Shown here: positions 53,835-63,115 of the stretch, in pieces
Numbering within the stretch: position 1 is the stretch's first letter
How the letters are laid out: the number at the start of each line of letters is the position of its first letter
From: Aquibacillus koreensis
GTDB taxonomy: Bacteria > Bacillota > Bacilli > Bacillales > Amphibacillaceae
DNA: 64,000 nucleotides
NCBI RefSeq assembly: GCF_025154055.1
Contig: NZ_JAOALK010000032.1
Location: 37,962 to 101,961, forward strand
Reading direction: 5' to 3'
The notes under the pieces: model-generated
What the model saw: the letters and a program-made list of their open reading frames with translations, nothing else
What the model was told of the DNA's origin: nothing
Databases searched by the model: none
Made by a program: the position numbers and the translations under genes

Positions 53835-54704
53835 ATGAGTGCTTTCCTAGATATCTTTTCAGGAGCTAACGTACAGTGGGTTTTGATCGGTAGTTTGTTA
53901 TTAGGTTTTGCAAGTGGCGTGATTGGTAGTTTTGTATTGTTAAAAAAACAAAGCCTTATCAGTGATGCAATGGCACACGCTGCTTTACCAGGCGTTTGTA
54001 TCATGTATATCATTTTCGAAATCAAATCAGTGCCATTATTTTTAGTTGGTGCAACGATTACCAGTTTAATAGCAACGCATTCTATTCAAGCAATTATCAA
54101 GCACTCACGCGTGAAATCCGATGCAGCAATCGGGATCATTATCTCCGTATTTTTCGGGTTTGGAATTGTGCTATTAACCTATATTCAACAAAACTCAAGC
54201 GGAAATCAAGCTGGACTTGATTCATTTATTTTCGGGCAAGCAGCTTCTCTTGTTCGGAGTGATGTCGAGTTAATAACCATCGGAGCATTTATCTTAGTAA
54301 TTATTACTGCTCTATTTTTCAAAGAGTTTAAACTAACTACTTTTGATCCCCAGTTCGCACAAGGAATCGGATTACCAGTTTCATTCTTAAACGGTTTATT
54401 ATTAGCACTTGTGGTAGGTGTTGTGGTCATTGGTATTCAAATGGTGGGTGTTGTTCTAATCGCAGCACTACTCATTACCCCACCTCTTGCTGCAAGATAT
54501 TGGACGGAAAACTTAGGTGTGATGGCAATCTTGGGAGGTATATTCGGTGCCTTATCTGGTGCATCTGGCGCCATTTTGAGTACCGTAATGGAGAATTTAC
54601 CTACAGGACCAATGATGGTACTTAGCGCATCCACTATTTTCTTCCTGTCCTTGTTATTCGGTAGTAAAAAAGGAATTGCTCTAAAGGCGGTGAGGCAGGT
54701 ATGA
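53835..54704 (+). CDS. mntC: Manganese ABC importer permease 1
   Basis: 289 residues with eight or nine membrane helices, ABC-3 family. Family blocks: LLKKQSLISDAMAHAALPGV near 35 and KSDAAIGIIISVFFGFGIVLL near 95. It forms the Mn2+ channel with MntD. Its end overlaps mntD by 4 nt (ATGA). Confidence 0.92.
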   Translation: MSAFLDIFSGANVQWVLIGSLLLGFASGVIGSFVLLKKQSLISDAMAHAALPGVCIMYIIFEIKSVPLFLVGATITSLIATHSIQAIIKHSRVKSDAAIGIIISVFFGFGIVLLTYIQQNSSGNQAGLDSFIFGQAASLVRSDVELITIGAFILVIITALFFKEFKLTTFDPQFAQGIGLPVSFLNGLLLALVVGVVVIGIQMVGVVLIAALLITPPLAARYWTENLGVMAILGGIFGALSGASGAILSTVMENLPTGPMMVLSASTIFFLSLLFGSKKGIALKAVRQV

Positions 54705-55573
54705 CCTATGCACTATGGATCATTATAACTGGTTGCTTAGTCGGTGTTACATGCGGTGTAACTGGTTCACTGCTTGTCTTACGTAAAATGTCTATGATTG
54801 CGGATGCAATTAGTCATACGGTTTTATTAGGGATTGTTGGAGCGTTCTTTGTCAGTCAATCGTTAAATGGTATTCCCATGCTCATAGGTGCTGGGATCGT
54901 CGGGATCTTAACAGCATTCTTTGTGGAATCTTTACATGCTTCTGGTGTACAATCAGATGCTGCGATCGGGGTTGTATTCACCTCACTTTTCGCACTAGGT
55001 GTTGTTTTAATTTCGTTTATTGGCGACCAAGTTCACCTTGACACAAAGCACGCTTTAATGGGAGAGATTGCTTTTGTCCCTTGGGATACGCTCCAAGTTA
55101 ATGGCGTTAGTTACGGACCTATTGCCGTTTGGATGTTAGGTAGTGTACTCATTTTAAATATTTTGCTAATTTGGTTGTTTTATAAAGAAATAAAAATATC
55201 AACCTTTGATCCTCAGTATGCAAAAATAATAGGTGTACCAATTGTTTTTGTTCACTATCTTTTAATGACTATGGTATCTTTGTCGACAGTTGCTTCATTT
55301 GATAGTGTCGGAGCAATTCTAGTTGTTGCTATGCTAATTGTACCAGGAGCTACGGCTTATTTACTAACGGATCGTTTTTTCACATTACTTCTTATAAGTG
55401 CACTGATAGGAATCCTGTCAGCTATTTCAGGTTATGGGATTGCTTATGTGTGGAATGTATCCATAGCTGGTGCAATGGCTAGTGCAGCTGGCGTATTCTT
55501 TTTACTAGCTATATTCCTAAGCCCCAAACATGGTTATATCATTCGCAAGGTTAGGAATAGTCGATACAGTTAA
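54701..55573 (+). CDS. mntD: Manganese ABC importer permease 2
   Basis: 290 residues, ABC-3 family and homologous to MntC (VLRKMSMIADAISHTVLLGI, QSDAAIGVVFTSLFALGVVL). Two different permeases in one operon match the B. subtilis mntABCD arrangement. It is the last gene, followed by a strong terminator. Confidence 0.92.
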   Translation: MTYALWIIITGCLVGVTCGVTGSLLVLRKMSMIADAISHTVLLGIVGAFFVSQSLNGIPMLIGAGIVGILTAFFVESLHASGVQSDAAIGVVFTSLFALGVVLISFIGDQVHLDTKHALMGEIAFVPWDTLQVNGVSYGPIAVWMLGSVLILNILLIWLFYKEIKISTFDPQYAKIIGVPIVFVHYLLMTMVSLSTVASFDSVGAILVVAMLIVPGATAYLLTDRFFTLLLISALIGILSAISGYGIAYVWNVSIAGAMASAAGVFFLLAIFLSPKHGYIIRKVRNSRYS

Positions 55574-55584
55574 TAAAAACCATT

Positions 55585-55619
55585 ACGAGCAAAATCACAT
55601 GTGATTTTGCTCGTTTTTT
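55585..55619 (+). terminator. Intrinsic terminator of mntABCD
   Basis: A perfect 14-bp stem ACGAGCAAAATCAC with its complement has a very short loop and six T residues. Confidence 0.88.
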
Positions 55620-55735
55620 ATAGTTGTTTTACCATAGGGAATGTACACCTACCAACATATTCATGGTTATGACTAGCTTTTTTTCAAGAAAGTGGTAAAA
55701 TATTTCTTCTACGTACGATACAGGGGAGGGTTCAT

Positions 55736-56239
55736 ATGAAGAAAATAATGATCATCGGTAGCGGCGGGGCCGGAAAATCAACGTTAGCAAAACAGCTTGG
55801 ACAAGTCCTACATCTTCCTGTTCATCATTTAGATGCATACTTTTGGAAACCAGGCTGGGAATCAGTTACAAGAGAAGAGTTAGCTACAATGCAAGAGAAA
55901 ATAGTGAAACAGGAGTCTTGGATCATAGATGGAAACTACAGTGGAACAATGGACATTCGTCTACAGAACGCAGATACCGTCATTTATCTTAATTACTCCA
56001 CGATTCGTTGTTTATATGGCATTGTCAAACGTAGGATTCAATATCGAAAGAAGACTCGACCGGATATGGGAAAAGGTTGTCCCGAAAAGCTAGATAAAGA
56101 ATTTTTCTTGTGGGTTGCAAGTTACCAAAAAAAGAAAGCACCTCTGATTAAGAACAAATTAAGCAAAGCTAATCACTTAACGATTATTGAATTTACACAC
56201 CCAAAACAAACGAAACAATTTCTCCAAAAGCTTCCATAG
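55736..56239 (+). CDS. P-loop kinase-like protein (FlaR / DNA topology modulation type)
   Basis: 167 residues. Walker A GSGGAGKST (8-16), then HHLDAYFWKPGW (~30) and WIIDGNYSGTMDIRL (~62), a pattern of the adenylate-kinase-like FlaR family. Proteins of this type are often labelled 'topology modulation protein', but the true substrate is unknown; a small-molecule kinase role is likely. It starts after AGGGGAGGG. Monocistronic. Confidence 0.78.
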   Translation: MKKIMIIGSGGAGKSTLAKQLGQVLHLPVHHLDAYFWKPGWESVTREELATMQEKIVKQESWIIDGNYSGTMDIRLQNADTVIYLNYSTIRCLYGIVKRRIQYRKKTRPDMGKGCPEKLDKEFFLWVASYQKKKAPLIKNKLSKANHLTIIEFTHPKQTKQFLQKLP

Positions 56240-56306
56240 ACATACACGTTTTGCCCATCCTTTCTATATACTAATTGTACATATTTAGTAATAAAGGTGG
56301 GTTTCT

Positions 56307-57743
56307 ATGCCAGCAATTAACGGTAATCAGTACACAGATCGTATCAATCACCAGCATACTTCTATTTGGTATGATGGAAAACCAATCACCGGAAAACTAT
56401 CAGAACATCCAGCTTTTAAGGGAATCATTCAAAGTCAAGCTAATTTGTATAATGTGCAACTTGAAAAAAAAGACCTTATGACTTATCCTTCCCCATTAAC
56501 TGGAGAACCTGTTGGTGCCTCATATATGCAACCAAAAACGAAAGAAGATTTAATTAAACGTAGGGAAATGATTCAAACTTGGGCTAAGAAAAGTGGTGGA
56601 CTGCTTGGGAGAAGTCCTGATTATATGAATACAGTTCTCATGGCATTGGCTTCTTCTTCAAAGCTACTAGCAAATAAGCCGAACTGCTTTCCGGAAAATC
56701 TTGTTCGATTTTATGAAAAAGCGAGAGAAGAAGATTTGTCCTTCACACATACATTCATTAATCCTCAAGTAAACAGGTCACAACTATATTTTGAAGATAC
56801 AAATAAACCAATTGCAGCAAAAATCATTAAAGAAACAGACAAAGGAATGATAATCGACGGTGCACGTTTACTTGCAACGCAAGGTGGAATTACGGATGAA
56901 ATATTAGTCTTTTCGCCAGGAGGTATTACCGATCAAGCACATGCATTTTTCTTTTCCATACCTTCAGACATCGATGGTCTCAAATTTATCTGTCGAGAAT
57001 CATTTGTTGGTGGTGACTCTACATTCAATTATCCTCTAAGTTCACGTTTCGAGGAAATGGACACAATCGTTGTCTTTGACCATGTACTTGTCCCTTGGGA
57101 ACGGGTTTTCTTCTATAAGAATATAGACGTTGCAAATAGTTTTAAAAACCAAAGTGGGTTTTTGCCCTTTACTCTTCACCAAGCCGTAGCAAGGCAAGTT
57201 GTAAAGGCTGAATTGATGCTTGGAGTTGCACAAGCAATTGTTGATACGATTAACATTAGCGAATATCAACATGTACAAGAAAAAGTATCCGAGATCATTG
57301 TTTATGTGGAAACGATGCGCGGATTATTGTTAAAATCGGAATCCAATGCACAGATGGATTCCTTTGGTCTTATGCGCCCTGAACAAGAACCACTTCAAGC
57401 TGCTATTTGCACTTTTCCAAAAATCTATCCTAAAATGAGTGAAATTGTGCAGTTTCTTGGTTCAAGTGGGATGGTTTCTATTCCAACAGAAGCAGATTTT
57501 CAGTCTGAAATAAGAGATGACTTAGATCATTATTTACAAGCTACAACGAAAAAGGCTCATGACAGGGTTAAGTTATTCCGCTTAGCCTGGGATCTAACCA
57601 TGAGTGGCTTTGGCACGAGGCAGACGCAATATGAACGTTTCTTTTTTGGTAATCCAATAAGGTTATCAACCGAACTTTATCATTTCTATGACAAAGCGAC
57701 ATATGTTCGTTGGGTAGAGTCATTTTTAGATAATAATGGATGA
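56307..57743 (+). CDS. 4-hydroxyphenylacetate 3-monooxygenase family protein (HpaB-like, YoaI type)
   Basis: 478 residues, flavin-dependent oxygenase of the acyl-CoA dehydrogenase fold that uses reduced FAD from a partner. Blocks: GRSPDYMNTVLMALASS (~100), GARLLATQGGITDEILVF (~190) and VPWERVFFY (~265). No reductase gene is adjacent, so FADH2 must come from elsewhere. The substrate, an aromatic acid or phenol, is not certain. It starts after AAAGGTGGG. Confidence 0.82.
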   Translation: MPAINGNQYTDRINHQHTSIWYDGKPITGKLSEHPAFKGIIQSQANLYNVQLEKKDLMTYPSPLTGEPVGASYMQPKTKEDLIKRREMIQTWAKKSGGLLGRSPDYMNTVLMALASSSKLLANKPNCFPENLVRFYEKAREEDLSFTHTFINPQVNRSQLYFEDTNKPIAAKIIKETDKGMIIDGARLLATQGGITDEILVFSPGGITDQAHAFFFSIPSDIDGLKFICRESFVGGDSTFNYPLSSRFEEMDTIVVFDHVLVPWERVFFYKNIDVANSFKNQSGFLPFTLHQAVARQVVKAELMLGVAQAIVDTINISEYQHVQEKVSEIIVYVETMRGLLLKSESNAQMDSFGLMRPEQEPLQAAICTFPKIYPKMSEIVQFLGSSGMVSIPTEADFQSEIRDDLDHYLQATTKKAHDRVKLFRLAWDLTMSGFGTRQTQYERFFFGNPIRLSTELYHFYDKATYVRWVESFLDNNG

Positions 57744-57755
57744 ATAATTACGTTA

Positions 57756-57795
57756 GAAAGGCCTAAGTCTTAAGTGACTTAGGCCTTTCTTCTTG
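57756..57795 (+). terminator. Intrinsic terminator of the HpaB-like gene
   Basis: A perfect 14-bp stem GAAAGGCCTAAGTC with its complement is followed by TTCTT. Confidence 0.75.
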
Positions 57796-57827
57796 AGGGC
57801 TAATTTCATTCTATACGGTAGGAATGG

Positions 57828-58034
57828 TCATTTTCCCATCCGCTCTTTCAATCTATCTCTATAAATCAAATCAATAATGTCATAAAAAGCATGGATCCGC
57901 CCTGTATAATAAGCCTTACTCACTGTCGTATTTGCCGCTTTTTCTTTCCCTTTGTAGTCTGCTAATAGTGCTTGTTCCTCTTCAGTTAACAGTTTTCTTT
58001 TTTCTACTGGAAACGCAATTTGTTCTCTCACCAA
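57828..58034 (-). CDS. Small hypothetical helical protein
   Basis: 68 residues, mostly charged helix (KLLTEEEQALLADYKGKEKAA, then AFYDIIDLIYRDRLKERM). The start is unclear: TTG at 58034 or GTG next to it, both after GAGGT. I do not recognise the family with confidence. It is convergent with the HpaB-like gene. Confidence 0.5.
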   Translation of the reverse strand: MVREQIAFPVEKRKLLTEEEQALLADYKGKEKAANTTVSKAYYTGRIHAFYDIIDLIYRDRLKERMGK

Positions 58035-58151
58035 TGTAATTTCAACCTCACTGTTTTTATGATCAGTTTCGTCATCATTATCACTTGCTATACGTTTTGT
58101 TTAGCAATCAATTTTTATGGGAAAGATGTCAATATAGAAAGGGGTGCTTGT

Positions 58152-58289
58152 ATGTTATGGACAATCATTGGTTTAATTCTATTATTTTGGTTTGCAGGAC
58201 TTCTACTTGATCTCGCCGGTGGACTCATACACATCTTATTAGTGGTTGCCATTGTCATATTGATTGTTAAAATGGTTAAACGACTGTGA
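58152..58289 (+). CDS. 45-residue membrane protein (lmo0937/DUF5670 family)
   Basis: MLWTIIGLILLFWFAGLLLD opens a peptide of two adjacent hydrophobic helices ending in KMVKRL, characteristic of a widespread family of tiny membrane proteins of unknown function. The ATG follows AAAGGGGTG. The longer frame beginning at 58020 is not supported. A terminator follows. Confidence 0.75.
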   Translation: MLWTIIGLILLFWFAGLLLDLAGGLIHILLVVAIVILIVKMVKRL

Positions 58290-58318
58290 AACATAATCCA
58301 TATGTGAGAAAAACATAA

Positions 58319-58355
58319 AAAACTGCACCACCATATGGGGGTGCAGTTTTATTTT
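58319..58355. terminator. Bidirectional terminator
   Basis: An 11-bp stem AAAACTGCACC/GGTGCAGTTTT with flanking A- and T-runs serves the small membrane protein gene and the convergent zupT-like gene. Confidence 0.85.
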
Positions 58356-58360
58356 TTTAC

Positions 58361-59170
58361 TTATATAAATAAAAGTAAACTAATCGCCATGACGGCCATA
58401 CCACCAATCAAGCCATAAATCGATATATGAGCTTCATCATACTTCTTCGCTGCTGGTAGCAATTCATCTAATGAAATAAACACCATAATCCCTGCAACAG
58501 CAGCAAATATAACTCCAAACATGATGTCATTTAGGAATGGCATCAGGAATAGATAGGCAACAATAGCACCTACAGGTTCCGATAGTCCAGATAAAAAAGA
58601 CAATCGGAATGCTTTTTTCTTATCACCAGTTGCAAAATAGATTGGAACAGATACAGCAATTCCCTCTGGGATATTGTGAATAGCTATCGCAATCGCTATC
58701 GCTATACCAAGTCCTGGGTCTTGCAGAGCTGATGTAAAGGTTGCAATCCCCTCGGGGAAGTTGTGAATGGCAATAGCTAAAGCTGTAAAAGTCCCCATCT
58801 TTAATAAGTCTGGATCATTAATTACTTTGTTAGGACTACTCATGTCTTCCACTTTTTTCAACTCATGTGGATTCCCCTGTTTAGGAATAAACTTATCGAT
58901 AAAAGCGATTAATAGCATACCGCCGAAAAAACCACCGACGGTTACCCAGTTTCCTAGTTCCACGCCCATTGCGCCAACTAATGCATCTTTTGCTTTAAAG
59001 AAAATTTCAATCATTGATACATAGATCATCACCCCTGCTGAAAACCCTAAAGCAAATGAAAGAAACTTCGTATTCGTACTTGATGTAAAAAATGCAAGCA
59101 CACTACCTACTCCAGTAGCAAGACCTGCCATTAAAGTTAATCCGAAAGCTAAAAGAAGTCCTTCCGGCAT
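58361..59170 (-). CDS. zupT: ZIP-family metal transporter (ZupT-like)
   Basis: 269 residues with eight membrane helices. The metal-binding motifs of helices 4 and 5 are HNFPEGIATF (~130) and HNIPEGIAVS (~165). It imports zinc or other divalent metals. The ATG follows GGAGAGAG. Monocistronic. Confidence 0.9.
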   Translation of the reverse strand: MPEGLLLAFGLTLMAGLATGVGSVLAFFTSSTNTKFLSFALGFSAGVMIYVSMIEIFFKAKDALVGAMGVELGNWVTVGGFFGGMLLIAFIDKFIPKQGNPHELKKVEDMSSPNKVINDPDLLKMGTFTALAIAIHNFPEGIATFTSALQDPGLGIAIAIAIAIHNIPEGIAVSVPIYFATGDKKKAFRLSFLSGLSEPVGAIVAYLFLMPFLNDIMFGVIFAAVAGIMVFISLDELLPAAKKYDEAHISIYGLIGGMAVMAISLLLFI

Positions 59171-59533
59171 AGTTCACTCTCTCCTTCTAAATATATTCCA
59201 ATTAATTTTCATACCCTTTTCTATCTGGGCAAATGTTAAATTCAGTTGACGATTAACAGTATATGTTCGTAACCAAATAAGGTTCATAAAAATCAATAAT
59301 AAGGTGGTAGTTTTCAAAAAAGTTTCGCTTGGTAAATATTCTACTCCCCACGCAACTTTTACGCAATCATTATATTTTGGAATAACCATTTATATTCTTA
59401 AATGTGAACATTTAAGATGTGTGAAATGGCATAGGAGTACTTTCAACAAGGAATGCTATTACATGAAAGCCGTTATATTAAATTCCCATATAAAAAAGCA
59501 CAATAGGACTCTGCTATTGTGCTAACCAGCTAA
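59171..59533. other. Region without a convincing gene
   Basis: Only short frames of about 70 codons on either strand occur here, with no ribosome binding sites or recognisable motifs. I see nothing further in it except a weak hairpin AGCACAATAG/CTATTGTGCT near 59499-59523, which may terminate the gene at 59534. Confidence 0.5.
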
Positions 59534-61249
59534 CTAACTTTTTATTTTGAAACCTTTATAGTTACAAGGATTTATTTTAATATTATATATTTTTTCATCT
59601 CTTTCAGAAATAGCTTCATATTCTAAAGCTCGATCGGAAATCAGGTCAACTAATTCCTGCTCTTTATCTAAGATAATTTTCCAAGTACGTGGCACCGTAT
59701 CAAACGATTCTAGAATCAGACTTTGATTATCATAGCTAAATAAGCCAACATTTCCTGGTCCTTCTATTTTATAAGGAAATAATCCTTTTGTGAATACTTC
59801 TCTAATCTTAGATATAACATCTTCTGGCAGCTTCCACAGATTGGCAAAATCATTGGGGATAATTAGTGAATAGATACTTCCTTTGCTATAGTGATCGTAC
59901 ATAACAACTGGTATATTATTTTGCCCATTCATGCCCACTACGGACTGCCATGTTCCGTTTGTACTATAGTCATAGACAGGATAGGTAATTGGTTCTTTAG
60001 CATAAGTAAACGTATCAAAAGTACAACTAGATGTATCAATTGCAAACTGTTGGATAGCCATTTGCTTATCTGTTGGTCGTAACGTTGTAAAAGGCTCCAC
60101 GTCTTTAGGTGGCATCTTCTCGATAAACCCGGACGTCATCACAACTTGATTGCCACGTTTTAGGTGAGCTTTCATTTTTTCAATAATTAGCTCATCCATT
60201 GTAGCATTAGCTGTTACAAGTACCGGTACATCCGTTTCTGGGAACTCTGGAGACAGTTCAAATGGAATGCCTAACATCCCAAGATAATCATAAAGATGAC
60301 CTTCACCATATCCTTGGTGTGGTTCATATACATGTACCCCTATTGGATTACCAACATTTTCAGCTAATTGATCGAGTTTTTCTAATTGAAAACCAAGAGC
60401 TGGCACGTAATTACTATCTTTTAATATCGAATAGCAAAATAATGTTAATTCTTTTGCTTTGCTGAAAACTGTTAAGTTAGCCTGCTCTAAGTAGTAATCT
60501 ATATATGTGCAATCTAAACTATCGAACCAACCGCCACCATTTCGCTCTGGACTCATGTTTTCCATCCAACGCATTAAAGAATAAGAAGCATAACGTGGTA
60601 TATGCTGCTGGCTTATAGCGGGATTGCGTGTTTCGGTCCCTGTATAAATACCATCAAAAATCGCAGGCTGCTCTTTCGTATTATACCCAGAAGAAGCATA
60701 TGACTCATTCCAATTTGGATATTTAATAACCATTTTCACATATGGATTAACTGCTTTCGCAGGATCAATTACTAATTCTTCCGATACATTTTTCATTAAC
60801 TCAAGGCGAAATTCTTCCCAAGTTCGATCGCCTTTAGCAGTTAAACAATCATCACATCCACAATTAGTAAAGAAGAAATCATCTAATATTACTTCATTAA
60901 ATACACTCGCTGTTAATTCTATGACATGTTGAAACTTCTCTCTAGAAGCTGGATCTGTATAACAAATCCCTCCAAAGTGACGGTTGTATCCCGGACGGCA
61001 ATCCTCACCTAATGTCGGTGTAATTCCACCAGCTACTTTAATTTGACGAGATTCAAAAAACTTTTTTAGTTCTAGGAGTCGGTCCTTTGAAAGTGTTGTA
61101 TCACCTCGATGACTTTCAATATATACTTTTGTTACATTTAAGTGCTTTTGGAAAAAATCCATTTCTTTTGATAGTTGATCAAAATTATTCTCTAAACATG
61201 ACGCTGTACAATAAATTGCTAAATCAAAATTGTTATAACCTGATGCCAT
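59534..61249 (-). CDS. Putative TIM-barrel glycoside-hydrolase-like protein of unknown specificity
   Basis: 571 residues, no signal peptide. The first ~330 residues look like a (beta/alpha)8 barrel (VYIESHRGDTTLS, VAGGITPTLGEDC, EVILDDFFFTNCGCDDC). The segment ~335-400 (PETDVPVLVTANATMDELII, RGNQVVMTSGF) resembles the amidotransferase-like domain of GH42-type enzymes. A C-terminal beta domain follows. Asp/Glu clusters such as ILDDFFF could be catalytic. I do not recognise the exact family. The start at 61249 follows GAGGAG. No sugar transport genes are nearby. Confidence 0.5.
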   Translation of the reverse strand: MASGYNNFDLAIYCTASCLENNFDQLSKEMDFFQKHLNVTKVYIESHRGDTTLSKDRLLELKKFFESRQIKVAGGITPTLGEDCRPGYNRHFGGICYTDPASREKFQHVIELTASVFNEVILDDFFFTNCGCDDCLTAKGDRTWEEFRLELMKNVSEELVIDPAKAVNPYVKMVIKYPNWNESYASSGYNTKEQPAIFDGIYTGTETRNPAISQQHIPRYASYSLMRWMENMSPERNGGGWFDSLDCTYIDYYLEQANLTVFSKAKELTLFCYSILKDSNYVPALGFQLEKLDQLAENVGNPIGVHVYEPHQGYGEGHLYDYLGMLGIPFELSPEFPETDVPVLVTANATMDELIIEKMKAHLKRGNQVVMTSGFIEKMPPKDVEPFTTLRPTDKQMAIQQFAIDTSSCTFDTFTYAKEPITYPVYDYSTNGTWQSVVGMNGQNNIPVVMYDHYSKGSIYSLIIPNDFANLWKLPEDVISKIREVFTKGLFPYKIEGPGNVGLFSYDNQSLILESFDTVPRTWKIILDKEQELVDLISDRALEYEAISERDEKIYNIKINPCNYKGFKIKS

Positions 61250-61346
61250 GCGAACACTCCTCAAATGATTGGTAGATTATAACATTCATAATATAGTAGA
61301 AAATAACTTTTGAAAAGGCTTTCATAAAATGTTTTTTTGTGTGATT

Positions 61347-61412
61347 GTGTAAACAAGGGGACGGTTCTTGTGTTTCCATTTTGGTATCTCAAGAACCGCC
61401 CCATGTTTACAC
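61347..61412. repeat. Short dispersed repeat, GGGACGGTTCT family (copy 2, hairpin form)
   Basis: GTGTAAACA and TGTTTACAC ends enclose GGGGACGGTTCTTG and its near complement CAAGAACCGCCCC, so the whole 66-bp unit can fold on itself. It may also act as the terminator of the acetyltransferase gene. Confidence 0.7.
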
Positions 61413-61867
61413 TAGATTTCCTTCGTCATAAATAGGCTATTAGGATCCTTTTTATAATCAGAAAATGGTGGGCAATACTGGAAGCCCTGACTTTCATATA
61501 ATTTCCTAGCCGGCATAAACGCATCCATAGAACCGGTTTCCAGGCTCAATCTTCGGTATCCACGATCTTGAGCAACCATTATAATATGTTGGAGAATTGT
61601 TTTCGAAACACCTTTTCTTAGATGAGCAGTTGCTGTTTTCATAGACTTTATCTCTCCATGGTTACGATCGAGTTCTTTAAGTGCTCCACAGCCCAATAAT
61701 TCCTCCTCTTCCCACGCACTCCAAAATGTTATCTTCGGTCCACGTAGACCATCTACACTTAGTGCATGTCTGCTTTCAGGAGGAGAGTGAAGTTCCATGT
61801 TTTTAAGATGATCCATAATTAATTGCCTGACCTTTTCACCAGATAAATCGTCTACACGTATTTGCAT
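61412..61867 (-). CDS. ysnE: GNAT N-acetyltransferase (YsnE-like)
   Basis: 151 residues. The acetyl-CoA site is visible in KTATAHLRKGVSKTILQHII (~80-99), and the family-specific blocks SPPESRHALSVDGLRGPKIT and LSLETGSMDAF match B. subtilis YsnE over the full length. YsnE has been linked to indole-acetic acid formation in B. velezensis-type strains, but its direct substrate is unclear. The ATG follows AAAAGGAG. Confidence 0.85.
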   Translation of the reverse strand: MQIRVDDLSGEKVRQLIMDHLKNMELHSPPESRHALSVDGLRGPKITFWSAWEEEELLGCGALKELDRNHGEIKSMKTATAHLRKGVSKTILQHIIMVAQDRGYRRLSLETGSMDAFMPARKLYESQGFQYCPPFSDYKKDPNSLFMTKEI

Positions 61868-61902
61868 TGGATTTCTCCTTTTATGTTTAGCTTGTTCCGT
61901 TT

Positions 61903-62415
61903 TTATAAATATTTTTCCTTGATCACATGTAAATGATGTCGCTCATGCCCAGCAATAATATATGCTTTCGCACGAGCACTGATCTCATTCCCATCAATTA
62001 TGCCAACTCTTTGCCAGTGTTCATTAGGAATACCTTGAACCGTGAATATCGTCGTTTGTCTGACGTTCCTATAGTACGCTATCAGTTGTTGCGATGAATA
62101 CGTGTCATATGCGGAGGATTGGATATAGTCGTCCTGGTCATAGCCCGTAATCGGAATTTGGTCTCCTCTTGTAATATGAACAAGTCGATAATGCATGATT
62201 ATTTCGTTATCAATCAGGTGTCCCACTAATTGCTTTAGGTTCCACTTTCCTGGTTCATAAGGCGTTTGCCATTGGTATTCCGTAGCCTTCTCTAGGAGGT
62301 TTGTTAATATAGATGACTGAGATTGGAGCAAAGTCAGCAAGTCTTCATTCGGTAGTTGTTTCATATATGTGTGATAAAAAGCAGGATATTCATTTTTCCC
62401 AGGCTTTGCTAACAT
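61903..62415 (-). CDS. DinB-family metal-binding protein
   Basis: 170 residues. DinB/YfiT four-helix bundle with the metal-ligand motifs GHLIDNE (~62) and HERHHLHVI at the C-terminus. Members include thiol-dependent transferases and proteins of unknown function. The start at 62415 follows AAGGGA; the frame upstream of it is a dispersed GGGACGGTTCT repeat, not coding sequence. It is close to ysnE on the same strand. Confidence 0.8.
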   Translation of the reverse strand: MLAKPGKNEYPAFYHTYMKQLPNEDLLTLLQSQSSILTNLLEKATEYQWQTPYEPGKWNLKQLVGHLIDNEIIMHYRLVHITRGDQIPITGYDQDDYIQSSAYDTYSSQQLIAYYRNVRQTTIFTVQGIPNEHWQRVGIIDGNEISARAKAYIIAGHERHHLHVIKEKYL

Positions 62416-62432
62416 GTAATCATTCCCTTCTT

Positions 62433-62460
62433 GGAAACGGAGGGACGGTTCTTGTGTCCA
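62433..62460. repeat. Short dispersed repeat, GGGACGGTTCT family (copy 3)
   Basis: GAAACGGAGGGACGGTTCTT and the following GTGTCCA match copy 2 in core and spacing. It lies directly upstream of the DinB gene start. Confidence 0.65.
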
Positions 62461-62548
62461 CAAATTTCCTAATGATCATAATTTATCATATTTTTTGTGA
62501 AATGGTATGATTTTTATTTTTTTATGTAATTAATTCTACAATAAAAAA

Positions 62549-62572
62549 CAGCTTAAACCTTGGTTTAAGCTG
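62549..62572 (-). terminator. Intrinsic terminator of the coiled-coil protein gene
   Basis: An 11-bp stem CAGCTTAAACC/GGTTTAAGCTG is followed by TTTTTTAT on the minus strand. Confidence 0.75.
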
Positions 62573-62583
62573 CTCTCATTTGC

Positions 62584-62877
62584 TTATGGTTGTACATTAT
62601 CTTCTTGTGCATGGAGATTTGTAAGCGCACGTTCCAAGTGCCTTTGGCTATCTTCTACACGTAATTGTGCCTCAAATAGTGGTTCTGGTGCACCACCATT
62701 ACCGTTAATGGCTTTTCCTCGTGCATCTTGAATATCGTTCTGCAACGCTCTTAATTGTTGTTGTATTTGCTGTATCTCTCTAGGATCAGCGTTATTCTTG
62801 GCTTCAAATGCGGCTTGCTCTAGTTTTTGAGAAACTTCAAATAAAGCTTGAATTTCATGTTCATTCTGAATAGGCAT
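62584..62877 (-). CDS. Small coiled-coil protein of unknown function
   Basis: 97 residues, Gln/Glu-rich and almost entirely helical (EVSQKLEQAAFEAKNNADPR, then EIQQIQQQLRALQNDIQDAR), with a Gly-rich break at GNGGAPEP. It has no Cys, signal or membrane segment. The ATG follows AGGGAGGAAG. It resembles small spore- or stress-related Bacillus proteins, without a firm family. Confidence 0.65.
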   Translation of the reverse strand: MPIQNEHEIQALFEVSQKLEQAAFEAKNNADPREIQQIQQQLRALQNDIQDARGKAINGNGGAPEPLFEAQLRVEDSQRHLERALTNLHAQEDNVQP

Positions 62878-63069
62878 TAAATCTTCCTCCCTATGATTAC
62901 TCTGACCATAGCTTTTACAAAATTTAAGCAGTCTACTCCTATTTCAAACATATTTTTTCACAAAAATAATAAGACAACAGTGGATTCAAATACACACCGG
63001 CATTTATGTCAGAGCAGTTAATGGCAATTATATCCGACCAATCAACTAAGCCCGTAATCCTACATAAAT

Positions 63070-63092
63070 AGAACCGTTCCCCTGTTTAAACA
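63070..63092. repeat. Short dispersed repeat, GGGACGGTTCT family (copy 4, partial)
   Basis: AGAACCGTTCCCCTGTTTAAA is the family core in the other orientation, without its second arm. Confidence 0.55.
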
Positions 63093-63115
63093 ATGTAATA
63101 AGCAAGTTGATTTTG

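Noticed and set aside
59174..59389. 71-residue minus-strand frame next to zupT
   Set aside because: No ribosome binding site or family, and a competing frame lies on the other strand.
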